Assembly (NCBI GenBank): GCA_028407765.1
Contig: JAOOJU010000009.1
Coordinates: 1-32,317 of the forward strand
DNA: 32,317 nucleotides
Origin: Rickettsiales bacterium
GTDB taxonomy: Bacteria; Pseudomonadota; Alphaproteobacteria; Methylaequorales; Methylaequoraceae
Direction of reading: 5' to 3'
Shown here: one piece after another, positions 9,278 through 18,162 of the stretch
How the letters are laid out: every line of letters begins with the position of its first letter
How positions within the stretch are numbered: position 1 is the stretch's first letter
Program-made: the position numbers and the translations under genes
Notes under the pieces: generated by a model
What the model was told of the DNA's origin: nothing
What the model saw: only the letters and a program-made list of their open reading frames with translations
Database searches by the model: none

Positions 9278-10153
9278 ATGCAATTAATCCCTTTTGATAA
9301 TAGAGATGGCTATATATGGATGAATGGAGATTTCATAAAATGGAATGATGCAAAAGTACATGTTCTCAATCACGGATTACACTATGGAAGTTGTGTTTTT
9401 GAAGGAATAAGAGTTTATAATAAGAAAATTTTTAAGTTGAAAGAGCATGTCGAAAGGCTTTTTTTATCAGCTAAAATACTTGATCTTGATATTAATTATT
9501 CAATACAAGAAGTAATTGAAGTTACTAAACAAATAGTACTAAAACAAAAAATTATTGATGGTTATATAAGACCTGTTGTTTGGAGAGGCAGTGAAATAAT
9601 GGCAATTTCTGCAAAAATCGGGAAAACAAATATAGCAATTGCAAGTTGGCCATGGCCTTCATATTTTTCTCCTGAGCAAATACTTAAAGGTATTAAAATG
9701 TCTGTTTCAGATTGGAGACGCCCTCCGCCAAATTCTGCACCTACAAATAGTAAAGCTGCTGGTTTATATATGATTTGTTCATTGAGCAAACATAAAGCTG
9801 AGATAAATGGCTATGATGATGCACTAATGCTTGATTATAGAGATTATATTGCTGAGGCAACGGGAGCAAATATTTTTTTTGTAAAAGATAGTGTTTTATT
9901 TACACCAAAAGCTGATTGTTTCTTGAATGGAATAACAAGAAAGACTGTAATTCAGATAGCAAAAAATATTGGAATAATTGTAAAGGAAGATTTTTTGGAA
10001 TTAAATTTTCTGTCTAAATGTGAAGAAGCATTTTTGACTGGTACAGCAGTTGAGATAACACCTATTTCAAGTATAGGTGATCATGTTTTCGAAAATAGAG
10101 ATGTGACGAAGAAATTAATAAAAGCTTTTAAAAATTATGTTTCTGAAAGTTAG
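9278..10153 (+). CDS. ilvE: Branched-chain amino acid aminotransferase
   Basis: 291 aa class IV PLP aminotransferase; HVLNHGLHYGSCVFEGIRVY, NSKAAGLYMICSLSKHKA and DYIAEATGANIFFVKD. Confidence 0.95.
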   Translation: MQLIPFDNRDGYIWMNGDFIKWNDAKVHVLNHGLHYGSCVFEGIRVYNKKIFKLKEHVERLFLSAKILDLDINYSIQEVIEVTKQIVLKQKIIDGYIRPVVWRGSEIMAISAKIGKTNIAIASWPWPSYFSPEQILKGIKMSVSDWRRPPPNSAPTNSKAAGLYMICSLSKHKAEINGYDDALMLDYRDYIAEATGANIFFVKDSVLFTPKADCFLNGITRKTVIQIAKNIGIIVKEDFLELNFLSKCEEAFLTGTAVEITPISSIGDHVFENRDVTKKLIKAFKNYVSES

Positions 10154-10598
10154 AAATATGACTTTTTGATTTATTCACATCAGATTTTTTTTGATCTACC
10201 CAAAACTCTCCTTTTTTTGTAATTTCTTTTTTCCAAAAAGTAGCTTTTACTTTTAGCCAATCAATTACATACTCTATTGATTCCAAACTATCTTTTCGAT
10301 GTCTACTGGCTATTAATATCAAAACAATATTATCTGCTACAAGTATTTCACCAAACCTGTGTATTATCAAAAAGTCATCAATTTTCCATTTATTTTTTAC
10401 TTGATCCATTATGGCTTTAATTTCTTTTTTTGTCATTTTTTTGTAATATTCAATATTAATAGATTTTATTTCACCATTTACAGACTCTTTTCTGACCTTA
10501 CCTAGGAAAGAAGATATAGAACCTGAAGATTTATTTTTTTTTGAAAATAATCTTGATTCTTCAGCATAATCAATTTTTTTTTTTTGAAGTTTAATCAA
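10128..10598 (-). CDS. moaE: Molybdopterin synthase catalytic subunit
   Basis: 156 aa; GSISSFLGKVR, IIHRFGEILVADNIVLILIASRHRKDSLESIEYVIDWLKVKATFWKKE match MoaE. Confidence 0.93.
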   Translation of the reverse strand: MIKLQKKKIDYAEESRLFSKKNKSSGSISSFLGKVRKESVNGEIKSINIEYYKKMTKKEIKAIMDQVKNKWKIDDFLIIHRFGEILVADNIVLILIASRHRKDSLESIEYVIDWLKVKATFWKKEITKKGEFWVDQKKSDVNKSKSHISNFQKHNF

Positions 10599-10599
10599 A

Positions 10600-10848
10600 T
10601 TATCCTCCAGTTACTGGAGGGAAAAATGCCAATTCATCTTCATCACTTATTATTGTATTGTAATCAACGTAAGAAAAGTTTAATGCACATTTAATTTTTT
10701 TTAGATCTGAGAAAACAGATTTATATTTTTTATCTTTTTTAACAAGCATATCTATTAGTTCAAGGATTGAACATGGTTCGTTAAGCTTGATTTTTTCTTG
10801 CGAAACGCCAATTGATTCTCTTAAACTTGCGAAGTAAATAATTTTCAA
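10600..10848 (-). CDS. moaD: Molybdopterin synthase sulfur-carrier subunit
   Basis: 82 aa ubiquitin-like; KIIYFASLRESIG start and FFPPVTGG terminus with the required C-terminal Gly-Gly. Confidence 0.94.
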   Translation of the reverse strand: MKIIYFASLRESIGVSQEKIKLNEPCSILELIDMLVKKDKKYKSVFSDLKKIKCALNFSYVDYNTIISDEDELAFFPPVTGG

Positions 10849-12107
10849 TTTAATAAGTCCTCGTATTTATAAAATTTTAATATTTCTCCTTTGGTCACTG
10901 ATGTAGTATTTTCGTCTAATTCAATAATACCTTCTGTTTGTGTGATTGAAGTTAAAATACCAGATCCCTCATTATTAAATTTAGAAATCTTTAATTTATT
11001 CTTATACTCTTTAATAGAACCTCTTAACCATTCAGTTCGCCCAATTTTTTTTTTAAAATTAAAATCAGATTCTATTAAATTGTATCGAACAGGCAATTTT
11101 TTTCTTCCACTGATAGTATAAATGAAATCAGTCATAATCATAAAAAAAGTTATTAAAACTGCTACTGGATTACCTGGTAAACCGAAGAAAAACTTTTTAT
11201 TTACTTTTCCAAAGGCAATCGGTCTTCCTGGTTTAATAGCTAGCTTCCAGACAAAAATTTTTCCAATCTGATTTATTGTTTTAATTATATGGTCTGTTTC
11301 ACTTGCAGCAACGCCTCCTGAGGAAATAACTAAATCATAATTATTTGTTGCATCTAATAATTTTTTATGTGTTTCCTTATAATTATCTTTAATAATTCCT
11401 AAATCTTGTGCTTCGCACCCTATTTTATTTAGAAGTGATAATAGATTTAACTTATTACTATCAAAGACTTGATAATTATTTTTTCTACTGTTATGTCTTT
11501 TAATTTCATTTCCAGTTGAAAATACACCGATTTTAATTTTTTCATATACTTTCAATTTTTTAACACCAACTGATGCTAAATAACCTATATCGTAAGATCT
11601 GATTTTTGAACCCCGAGATAAAATTATTTTTCCTTTTTTTATATCTTCAGCTTTTAATCTAATATTAGAGCCTTTACTTACACTTTGTTTTATAACTAAT
11701 TCATTTTTAATTATTTTGCAATCCTCTGTCATTATTACTGTATCGATGTTGTATGAATGATTGCTTTTTAATAATGGAGCTCCTGTAAAAACCTTAATAG
11801 CTGAATTTGGTAAAAATTTTTTTTTGAATGGATTTCCAGGTTTTGAAGAACCAATTATTTTTAAACTATTATTTTTTAATGAATCTAAATAATTAAAGCC
11901 ATATCCATCAACAGCTGAATTATCTGATGGTGGAACATTTATATTTGACTTTATATCTTCGGCTAGTACTCTTCCAGCACAATTTTCAATTTTTACAATT
12001 TCTGTTTTGGCTATTAATTTTGCTTCTCTCATAATTGCTTTTTTCGCAATTTTGAATTTTGTTAATTTTCTATTGATTTTTATATATGCGGTGTTATTTT
12101 TTTTCAT
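10845..12107 (-). CDS. moeA: Molybdopterin molybdotransferase
   Basis: 420 aa; VPPSDNSAVDGYGF, VFTGAPL, IGVFSTGNEI, VISSGGVAA and FGLPGNPVAVLITF. Confidence 0.95.
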   Translation of the reverse strand: MKKNNTAYIKINRKLTKFKIAKKAIMREAKLIAKTEIVKIENCAGRVLAEDIKSNINVPPSDNSAVDGYGFNYLDSLKNNSLKIIGSSKPGNPFKKKFLPNSAIKVFTGAPLLKSNHSYNIDTVIMTEDCKIIKNELVIKQSVSKGSNIRLKAEDIKKGKIILSRGSKIRSYDIGYLASVGVKKLKVYEKIKIGVFSTGNEIKRHNSRKNNYQVFDSNKLNLLSLLNKIGCEAQDLGIIKDNYKETHKKLLDATNNYDLVISSGGVAASETDHIIKTINQIGKIFVWKLAIKPGRPIAFGKVNKKFFFGLPGNPVAVLITFFMIMTDFIYTISGRKKLPVRYNLIESDFNFKKKIGRTEWLRGSIKEYKNKLKISKFNNEGSGILTSITQTEGIIELDENTTSVTKGEILKFYKYEDLLN

Positions 12108-12612
12108 TTTTATATAAATAATCTAAAAGAAAATTAGCGATTTTATTAGTATCCTTAAAGTTGAATTTTGGAAGTCTACTTTCAATGATATTTTGATCAA
12201 TTTTGTCATAAACTAAAGCTAAGATGTTTTCATCATTTTTACTAATTAATTTTTTTTTTAACCTGCTATTGTAAACTTCTATTTTATCTATTGATTCGTT
12301 TTTAAATCCCTCAACGATGATTATATCCGTATTATCCGAAAATTTTTTGGTTAGATCATTTAATGAAAATTTCTCACTTGCATCACCGCTATGAATTAGT
12401 GACCAGTTATTATGTCCTCCAACTAAAACTTCTCGCGCCCCAGACTTTCTGTGCGAGTAACTATCTTTTCCTTTTTTATCAATTTCAATGTTGTGATGCG
12501 TATGTTTTATTGTGGAAATAGTTAATTTTTTTGAACTAAGATATTTTATTACTCTACATATAACATCTGTTTTACCAGAACCACTCCAACCACAAAATCC
12601 GATTACTTTCAT
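12094..12612 (-). CDS. mobB: Molybdopterin-guanine dinucleotide biosynthesis adapter protein
   Basis: 172 aa; FCGWSGSGKTDVICRVI P-loop, ISTIKHTHHNIEID, DIIIVEGFK. Confidence 0.92.
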   Translation of the reverse strand: MKVIGFCGWSGSGKTDVICRVIKYLSSKKLTISTIKHTHHNIEIDKKGKDSYSHRKSGAREVLVGGHNNWSLIHSGDASEKFSLNDLTKKFSDNTDIIIVEGFKNESIDKIEVYNSRLKKKLISKNDENILALVYDKIDQNIIESRLPKFNFKDTNKIANFLLDYLYKNEKK

Positions 12613-12615
12613 TGT

Positions 12616-13176
12616 TTATAGTGACTTAAAATTATTTTTAAAATATTTATAACCTGTATATATAGTTATAATTGAGGCAATAGTTAAACCTATCTCCCCA
12701 ACAAGCAATGTATTTTTAAAATATGTAAAATCATTCCCAATAATTATAAAACCAAGAGAAATCATTTGTAATAAAGTTTTCCATTTTGATAACATGGTTA
12801 CATTAAGATTATTTTTCTCATTAGATAAAAATTCCCTCAATCCTGAAACTAAAACTTCTCGTATTATAATTATTAGTGCGGGATAAATAAATAAACCTTC
12901 AATTTTATCAATGGCAACTAAAATAAATATTATCGATATAATAAGTACTTTGTCGGCTATCGGATCAAAAAATTTACCAAACTTAGTCTCTACTCTTAAT
13001 TTTCTTGCTATATAGCCATCAAAAAAATCAGAAACACATGCAAGTGCATAAATTATGACCGCAATCCAATTATAAAAAAAACTTTGAGGTAAAATACATA
13101 TAATAATTATTGGAATGCTTATAACTCTAAAAATAGTCAAATAATTGGGTAAGTTTGAAAATAAATTTTTATTCAT
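12616..13176 (-). CDS. pgsA: CDP-diacylglycerol--glycerol-3-phosphate 3-phosphatidyltransferase
   Basis: LPNYLTIFRVISIP and the CDP-alcohol phosphotransferase motif CVSDFFDGYIARKLRVETKFGKFFDPIADK. ATG at 13176 has an AGGAG Shine-Dalgarno; track start 13215 lies inside uvrC. Confidence 0.93.
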   Translation of the reverse strand: MNKNLFSNLPNYLTIFRVISIPIIIICILPQSFFYNWIAVIIYALACVSDFFDGYIARKLRVETKFGKFFDPIADKVLIISIIFILVAIDKIEGLFIYPALIIIIREVLVSGLREFLSNEKNNLNVTMLSKWKTLLQMISLGFIIIGNDFTYFKNTLLVGEIGLTIASIITIYTGYKYFKNNFKSL

Positions 13177-15010
13177 TAAACTCCTCATATATTTTTTTTG
13201 CCATTTTTTTTCCAACCCCTGGTGCTCCTTCTAAATCTCTGATTCCTGCTGATTTAATATTTTCAATAGAGCCAAAATGAGAGAGTAAAATTCTTTTTGT
13301 TTTAGAACCAATTCCCACTATATTATCAAATATTGATTGTTTAATTAATTTATTTCTTCTATATCTTTGCGATGATATAGCAAATCTATGAGCTTCATCT
13401 CTTAATCTTTGTAAAAAAAATAATATTTTATCATTTTTTTTAAACTTTAGACTATAATCTAAGTGAAATATTGTTTCATTTCCTGCATTCCTTAATTCTC
13501 CTTTGGCAATAGAAATAAGATCAATATTTTTTAATTTTTTTTCATCTATAATTTTTCTTACTGAATTCAAATGACCTTTACCACCGTCAATAATTATTAG
13601 GTCAGGTAAGTCATTTTTCCAACTTAATTTATTTGTATTAATATCTAGTCTTCTATTTATGACTTGACTCATCATTAGATAATCATCATTGGTCGTATTA
13701 CCTTCAACTCTAATATTAAATTTTCTATAGTTTTCCCTTGAAAATTCATTGTTTTTATAAACTATCATTGCTCCAGTTGGCTGAGTACCACTTAAATGAC
13801 TATTATCATATACCTCTATTCTTTTTGGTATATTTTTTAAATTTAAAGCATCGCGCAATCCAATCTCAAGTTCTTTATTTTGTGAGGATTTTGATATTTG
13901 TTTATCTAAAGAGTGATCTATATTTTTTTCAACCATATTCACTAAATCAACTTTTTTCCCTTTTTGAGGAAAGCTTATTTTAGTTTTCACATTTTTCTTT
14001 TTTTTAAAAAGTTGTTCTATTAGACTGATATTTTCAATTTTTTTATTTATTAATATTGATGATGGTGGTATTTTATTTAGATAAAATATGCCTAAAAATT
14101 CTTCAATAATTGAATTACAAGTCATATCTTTCTGATTATTAAAAAAAAATTCTTTATTTCCAAGGTTTTTTCCGTTTCTAAAAAAAAATACTTGAACACA
14201 AATAATATCAATTCTTTTTAGACCACAAATAATGTCAAAATTATCTTTGTTATCAAGGCTGGAATATTTTTCTTGAGATATTTTTGATAATGCTTTAATT
14301 CTATCTCTATATAATGCTGCTTCTTCATATAATTGTTTGTTACTTGATCTTTCCATTAAATAAACTAAATTCTTTCTAATTTTAGAGTCTTTCCCATTTA
14401 AAAAAGATGTAGCTTCTTTTACTAATTCTTTGTAATCTTTTTTATTTATATGACCAACACATGGTGCTGAACATCGTTTTATTTGATATAAAATACATGG
14501 ATTTTTTCTATTATTAAAATCAGAATCAGAGCATGTTCTGAGAAGAAAACCTTTTTCAAGAATTGTTATAACTTTATCTATAAAGTAACCACTCGAAAAA
14601 GGACCATAAAGAAATCCATTTTTATGGTTATCACCTCTTACTTTTCTGATTCGAGTCCATTCACTACTATTATCCAATAATATAAAAGGGAAACTTTTGT
14701 CATCTATAAGTCTGATATTAAAGTCTGGTTTATGTTTTTTGATCAAATTACTTTCTAAAAGTAATGCATCAACCTCAGTATGGGTTTTTATAAATTTAAC
14801 ATCTCTAATTAAGCAAACCATTTTTTTTATTCTATTGGATAAAATATTAAAGTTTAAATAAGACCTTAACCTATTTAAAATATTTTTTGCTTTTCCTATA
14901 TAAATGATTTTTCTTTTTTCATTTATAAACTGATAAACACCAGGTCCCTTTGGACAAATAATTAAAGATTTCTTTAATTCATTTAGGCCTATTTTGTAGT
15001 CAAATTTCAT
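13169..15010 (-). CDS. uvrC: Excinuclease ABC subunit C
   Basis: 613 aa; GIY-YIG domain GVYQFINEKRKIIYIGKAKNILNRLRSY, UVR region, RIEVYDNSHLSGTQPTGAMIVYKN, C-terminal helix-hairpin-helix. Confidence 0.97.
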   Translation of the reverse strand: MKFDYKIGLNELKKSLIICPKGPGVYQFINEKRKIIYIGKAKNILNRLRSYLNFNILSNRIKKMVCLIRDVKFIKTHTEVDALLLESNLIKKHKPDFNIRLIDDKSFPFILLDNSSEWTRIRKVRGDNHKNGFLYGPFSSGYFIDKVITILEKGFLLRTCSDSDFNNRKNPCILYQIKRCSAPCVGHINKKDYKELVKEATSFLNGKDSKIRKNLVYLMERSSNKQLYEEAALYRDRIKALSKISQEKYSSLDNKDNFDIICGLKRIDIICVQVFFFRNGKNLGNKEFFFNNQKDMTCNSIIEEFLGIFYLNKIPPSSILINKKIENISLIEQLFKKKKNVKTKISFPQKGKKVDLVNMVEKNIDHSLDKQISKSSQNKELEIGLRDALNLKNIPKRIEVYDNSHLSGTQPTGAMIVYKNNEFSRENYRKFNIRVEGNTTNDDYLMMSQVINRRLDINTNKLSWKNDLPDLIIIDGGKGHLNSVRKIIDEKKLKNIDLISIAKGELRNAGNETIFHLDYSLKFKKNDKILFFLQRLRDEAHRFAISSQRYRRNKLIKQSIFDNIVGIGSKTKRILLSHFGSIENIKSAGIRDLEGAPGVGKKMAKKIYEEFNE

Positions 15011-15061
15011 TTTTCTTCGAGTTTAATTAATGATTCTTTATTAATTTATATCCATTATAGT

Positions 15062-15097
15062 AAAAAAAAAAATACTATCCACGAAACCTGTGGATAA
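15062..15097 (-). terminator. Candidate intrinsic terminator; its stem contains a perfect DnaA-box 9-mer
   Basis: Minus strand reads TTATCCAC-AGGTTTC-GTGGATAG-TA-T11: 7 Watson-Crick pairs plus one T-G wobble, then an 11-T tract. TTATCCACA is at 15089-15097. Confidence 0.55.
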
Positions 15098-15228
15098 GTT
15101 TGTTAATATATCTTGATTAAATATGATTAATCTAACAAACATAAGGGTCTTGTTAAATTGATTAAAAATTAGGCAATTTATAAGTATTTGATTTAATTGT
15201 ATTTTTTGACTGAAAAAACAAATTTAAT

Positions 15229-15243
15229 TGATAATGATTATTG
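15229..15243. promoter_or_regulatory. Fur-box-like 7-1-7 element
   Basis: TGATAATgATTATTG against the consensus TGATAATnATTATCA, 12 of 14 specified positions. Such matches are easier to get by chance in AT-rich DNA. Confidence 0.3.
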
Positions 15244-15318
15244 TTCGTTAAAAAATATAAAAAATAAAAGGATACATTTTCTGTGTGCACAACTTTTAAA
15301 TATTTGTCAAGTTTTTTT

Positions 15319-16077
15319 TTAATCATCAATGAATTTTGTTGATTTTGTATTTGCCCACCCCATGTTTTGGCCACTATCAAGTAAAATTGTTTGACCAGTT
15401 ATAGTCTCATTTTTTAGCAAAAAAATGATACTATTATTAATTTCTTCTAATGGAACTTTTTTTCTTAGTGGTGTCCTTAAGATTTGTTTATTAAATTCTT
15501 CTTTAGTTTGTCTCTTACTTTTTAATGTTGGGCCTGGGGCAATAGCATTGACTCTAATTTTAGGAGCTAATGATAGCGCCAAACTCTTAGTTAAAGTTAG
15601 TAAAGCTGATTTACTTATTGTATATGAGGTAAAGTATGGTGTTGTGTTCATAACTCTTTGATCAAGTATATTGATAATATTTCCTTTTTTTTCACCAAGT
15701 GCTTGTACAAAATATTTTGACAAAAAGAATGGTGCTTTTAAATTAACGTCTAAATGATTATCATAACTATTTATTGTTGCGTTTTTTAATGAATCAAATT
15801 CAAATGTAGAAGCATTATTAATAAGAACATTTATTTCACCAAAATAATTTACGATCTTTTTAAAAAAGGATTTAATTCTTGAGGTTTTTTTGAGATCTAA
15901 TTTAAATGTCTTAACTTTGACCTTATATATTTTCAATTCATTCTGTAATGAATCTGATTCTTTTTTTGATTTATTGTAATGTATGGCAATATTGAAACCT
16001 TTTTGAGCTAATTTCTTAGCAATCGACCTTCCTACTCTTTTGGATGAACCAGTTATTAATACAGTTTTACCTCTCAT
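15319..16077 (-). CDS. SDR family oxidoreductase, pteridine reductase (PTR1/FolM)-like
   Basis: TVLITGSSKRVGRSIAKKL cofactor motif, INNAS, NILDQRV...SYTISKSAL. ATG at 16077 (MRGKTVLITG) lies just past the uvrB stop; track start 16107 is inside uvrB. Confidence 0.87.
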   Translation of the reverse strand: MRGKTVLITGSSKRVGRSIAKKLAQKGFNIAIHYNKSKKESDSLQNELKIYKVKVKTFKLDLKKTSRIKSFFKKIVNYFGEINVLINNASTFEFDSLKNATINSYDNHLDVNLKAPFFLSKYFVQALGEKKGNIINILDQRVMNTTPYFTSYTISKSALLTLTKSLALSLAPKIRVNAIAPGPTLKSKRQTKEEFNKQILRTPLRKKVPLEEINNSIIFLLKNETITGQTILLDSGQNMGWANTKSTKFIDD

Positions 16078-16078
16078 T

Positions 16079-18073
16079 TCATCTAACTCCAATCTCATTT
16101 TTTTCAAGTTCTTTAATTTCGTCTCTTATTTGTGCAGCCTTTTCAAAATCTAAATTTTCAGCATATTCCATCATAGAAACCTTAAGGTTTTTTATATGTT
16201 TATTAAGATTGTCCCCAACTAATCTATCTTCATCTAATAATTTTTTCTTTTTAAAATTCCTGTCCTCTTCAAGAATATCAATTATTTTTCGAGAAGTTGA
16301 CCTGGGTTCAATATTATTTAGCTTATTATATTCTCTTTGTTTACTTCTTCTTCTTTCTGTTTCTTCTAATGCGGAGTTTATAGATTGAGTCTTTTTATCA
16401 GCATATAGTATTACTTCACCATTTATATTTCTTGCTGCCCTACCAATAGTTTGAATTAAGGAAACTTTTGATCTGAGAAAGCCTTCTTTATCAGCATCTA
16501 ATATTGCCACTAAACCACATTCAGGTATGTCTAAACCTTCACGTAATAAATTAATTCCAACTAAAACATCAAACTCACCTAATCTAAGACTTCTTATAAG
16601 TTCAATCCTTTCTATTGCATCAATATCTGAATGCATATATTTAGCTGAAATATTGTTTTCATTAAAATAATCAGTTATTTTCTCAGCATATTTTTTAGTC
16701 AGCGTTGTTACTAAAATCCTTAAATCTTTATTAATAAACTTTTTACACTCTTCCACCAGGTCTTCAATTTGATTCTTTGAGCTACGAATTTTACAATTTG
16801 GTTCAATCAGTCCTGTGGGACGAACTATCTGTTCGATAAAAACACCTTTTGTTTTTTCTAATTCCCAAGGACCAGGTGTGGCAGAAACATAAATTGTTTG
16901 TCCTTTAAATTTTAACCATTCATCAAATTTTAGTGGTCTGTTATCTTTACAAGAGGGAAGCCTAAATCCATATTCAGAAAGGTTTAATTTTCTAGACCTA
17001 TCGCCTTTGTACATTCCACCGATTTGAGGAATAGTCACATGTGACTCGTCAATAAATACAATAGAATCTTTGGGTAGATATTCAAACAATGTGGGGGGTG
17101 GTTCTCCTTCCAATCTTCCAGTTAGATGTCTTGAATAATTTTCTATACCCGAGCAACTTCCTGTTGCTACAATCATTTCAATATCAAAATTTGTTCTTTG
17201 CTCAATTCTTTGAGCTTCAATTAATTTTTTTTCTTTTGTAAAATAGTCAATCCTATCTATGAGCTCTTCTTTAATAGCTTTAATAGCTTTATCGAGAGAT
17301 GGTTTGGGAGTCACATAATGACTATTCGGAAAAATATTGATTTTTTCATGATTAAAATATATTTTTCCAGTCAATGGATCAAACTCATGTATTTCTTCAA
17401 CTGTATCAGAGAAAAAAGAGATTCTCCATGCCCTATCATCCATATGAGCGGGAAATATTTCTATTATATCTCCTCTGTTTCTGAATGTTCCTCTTATAAA
17501 GTTATCATCATTTCTTAGATATTGTAAACTAACTAACTTCATTTTAATTTCATCTCTTGAATAGACATTGTTTTTAATAATTTCGAGTTTCATCGATAAA
17601 TATGATTTTACTGAACCAAGACCATAAATACATGAAACACTGGCAACTATTATTGTATCTCTGTTTTCAAGAAGAGCTCTAGTTGCAGAATGACGCATTT
17701 TATCAATTTGCTCATTTATTGCTGATTCTTTTTCTATATAAGTATCTGTTCTCGCTACATATGCCTCAGGGGTATAATAGTCATAGTAGGAGACAAAATA
17801 TTCAACATGATTTTTAGGAAAAAAACTTTTCATTTCACTATATAGTTGAGCTGCAAGAATTTTATTAGGTGCAAATATAAGAGCAGGTCTTTGGACATTA
17901 TTTATTATGTTTGCCATTGTAAAAGTCTTACCTGAACCAGTAACACCCAACAAAATTTGATTTTCTTCATTTCTATTCAGACCAGAACATAAATCGTTAA
18001 TTGCTTTAGGTTGATCACCTGCTGGTTTAAAGTCACTATTAAGGATAAATTTCATATAAATAATAAGTTTCAA
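16079..18073 (-). CDS. uvrB: Excinuclease ABC subunit B
   Basis: 664 aa; LLGVTGSGKTFTMANII Walker A, YYDYYTPEAYV, VFIDESHVTIPQIGGM, LLREGLDIPECGLVAILDADKEGFLRS, C-terminal UVR motif. Confidence 0.98.
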   Translation of the reverse strand: MKLIIYMKFILNSDFKPAGDQPKAINDLCSGLNRNEENQILLGVTGSGKTFTMANIINNVQRPALIFAPNKILAAQLYSEMKSFFPKNHVEYFVSYYDYYTPEAYVARTDTYIEKESAINEQIDKMRHSATRALLENRDTIIVASVSCIYGLGSVKSYLSMKLEIIKNNVYSRDEIKMKLVSLQYLRNDDNFIRGTFRNRGDIIEIFPAHMDDRAWRISFFSDTVEEIHEFDPLTGKIYFNHEKINIFPNSHYVTPKPSLDKAIKAIKEELIDRIDYFTKEKKLIEAQRIEQRTNFDIEMIVATGSCSGIENYSRHLTGRLEGEPPPTLFEYLPKDSIVFIDESHVTIPQIGGMYKGDRSRKLNLSEYGFRLPSCKDNRPLKFDEWLKFKGQTIYVSATPGPWELEKTKGVFIEQIVRPTGLIEPNCKIRSSKNQIEDLVEECKKFINKDLRILVTTLTKKYAEKITDYFNENNISAKYMHSDIDAIERIELIRSLRLGEFDVLVGINLLREGLDIPECGLVAILDADKEGFLRSKVSLIQTIGRAARNINGEVILYADKKTQSINSALEETERRRSKQREYNKLNNIEPRSTSRKIIDILEEDRNFKKKKLLDEDRLVGDNLNKHIKNLKVSMMEYAENLDFEKAAQIRDEIKELEKNEIGVR

Positions 18074-18162
18074 TTAATAACGAGTTTTTTATACCAATTT
18101 CTAAAACATTATATATAATTGAAAAATTACAGTTTTAAATTTTTTTTTCTATTTAATAATAT

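Noticed and set aside
10128-12612. Molybdenum cofactor gene run next to pgsA-uvrC as a novel cluster
   Set aside because: moaD/moaE next to pgsA-uvrC is a recurrent gene order in alphaproteobacteria; adding moeA-mobB is a modest variation.
15162-15380. 72-aa minus-strand ORF
   Set aside because: Starts within the SDR 3' end in another frame and runs through the spacer; no motif or good Shine-Dalgarno.
16044-16388. 114-aa plus-strand ORF
   Set aside because: Antisense to the uvrB 3' end and the SDR 5' end; Ser/Leu/Phe-rich mirror of Glu/Lys-rich coding sequence.
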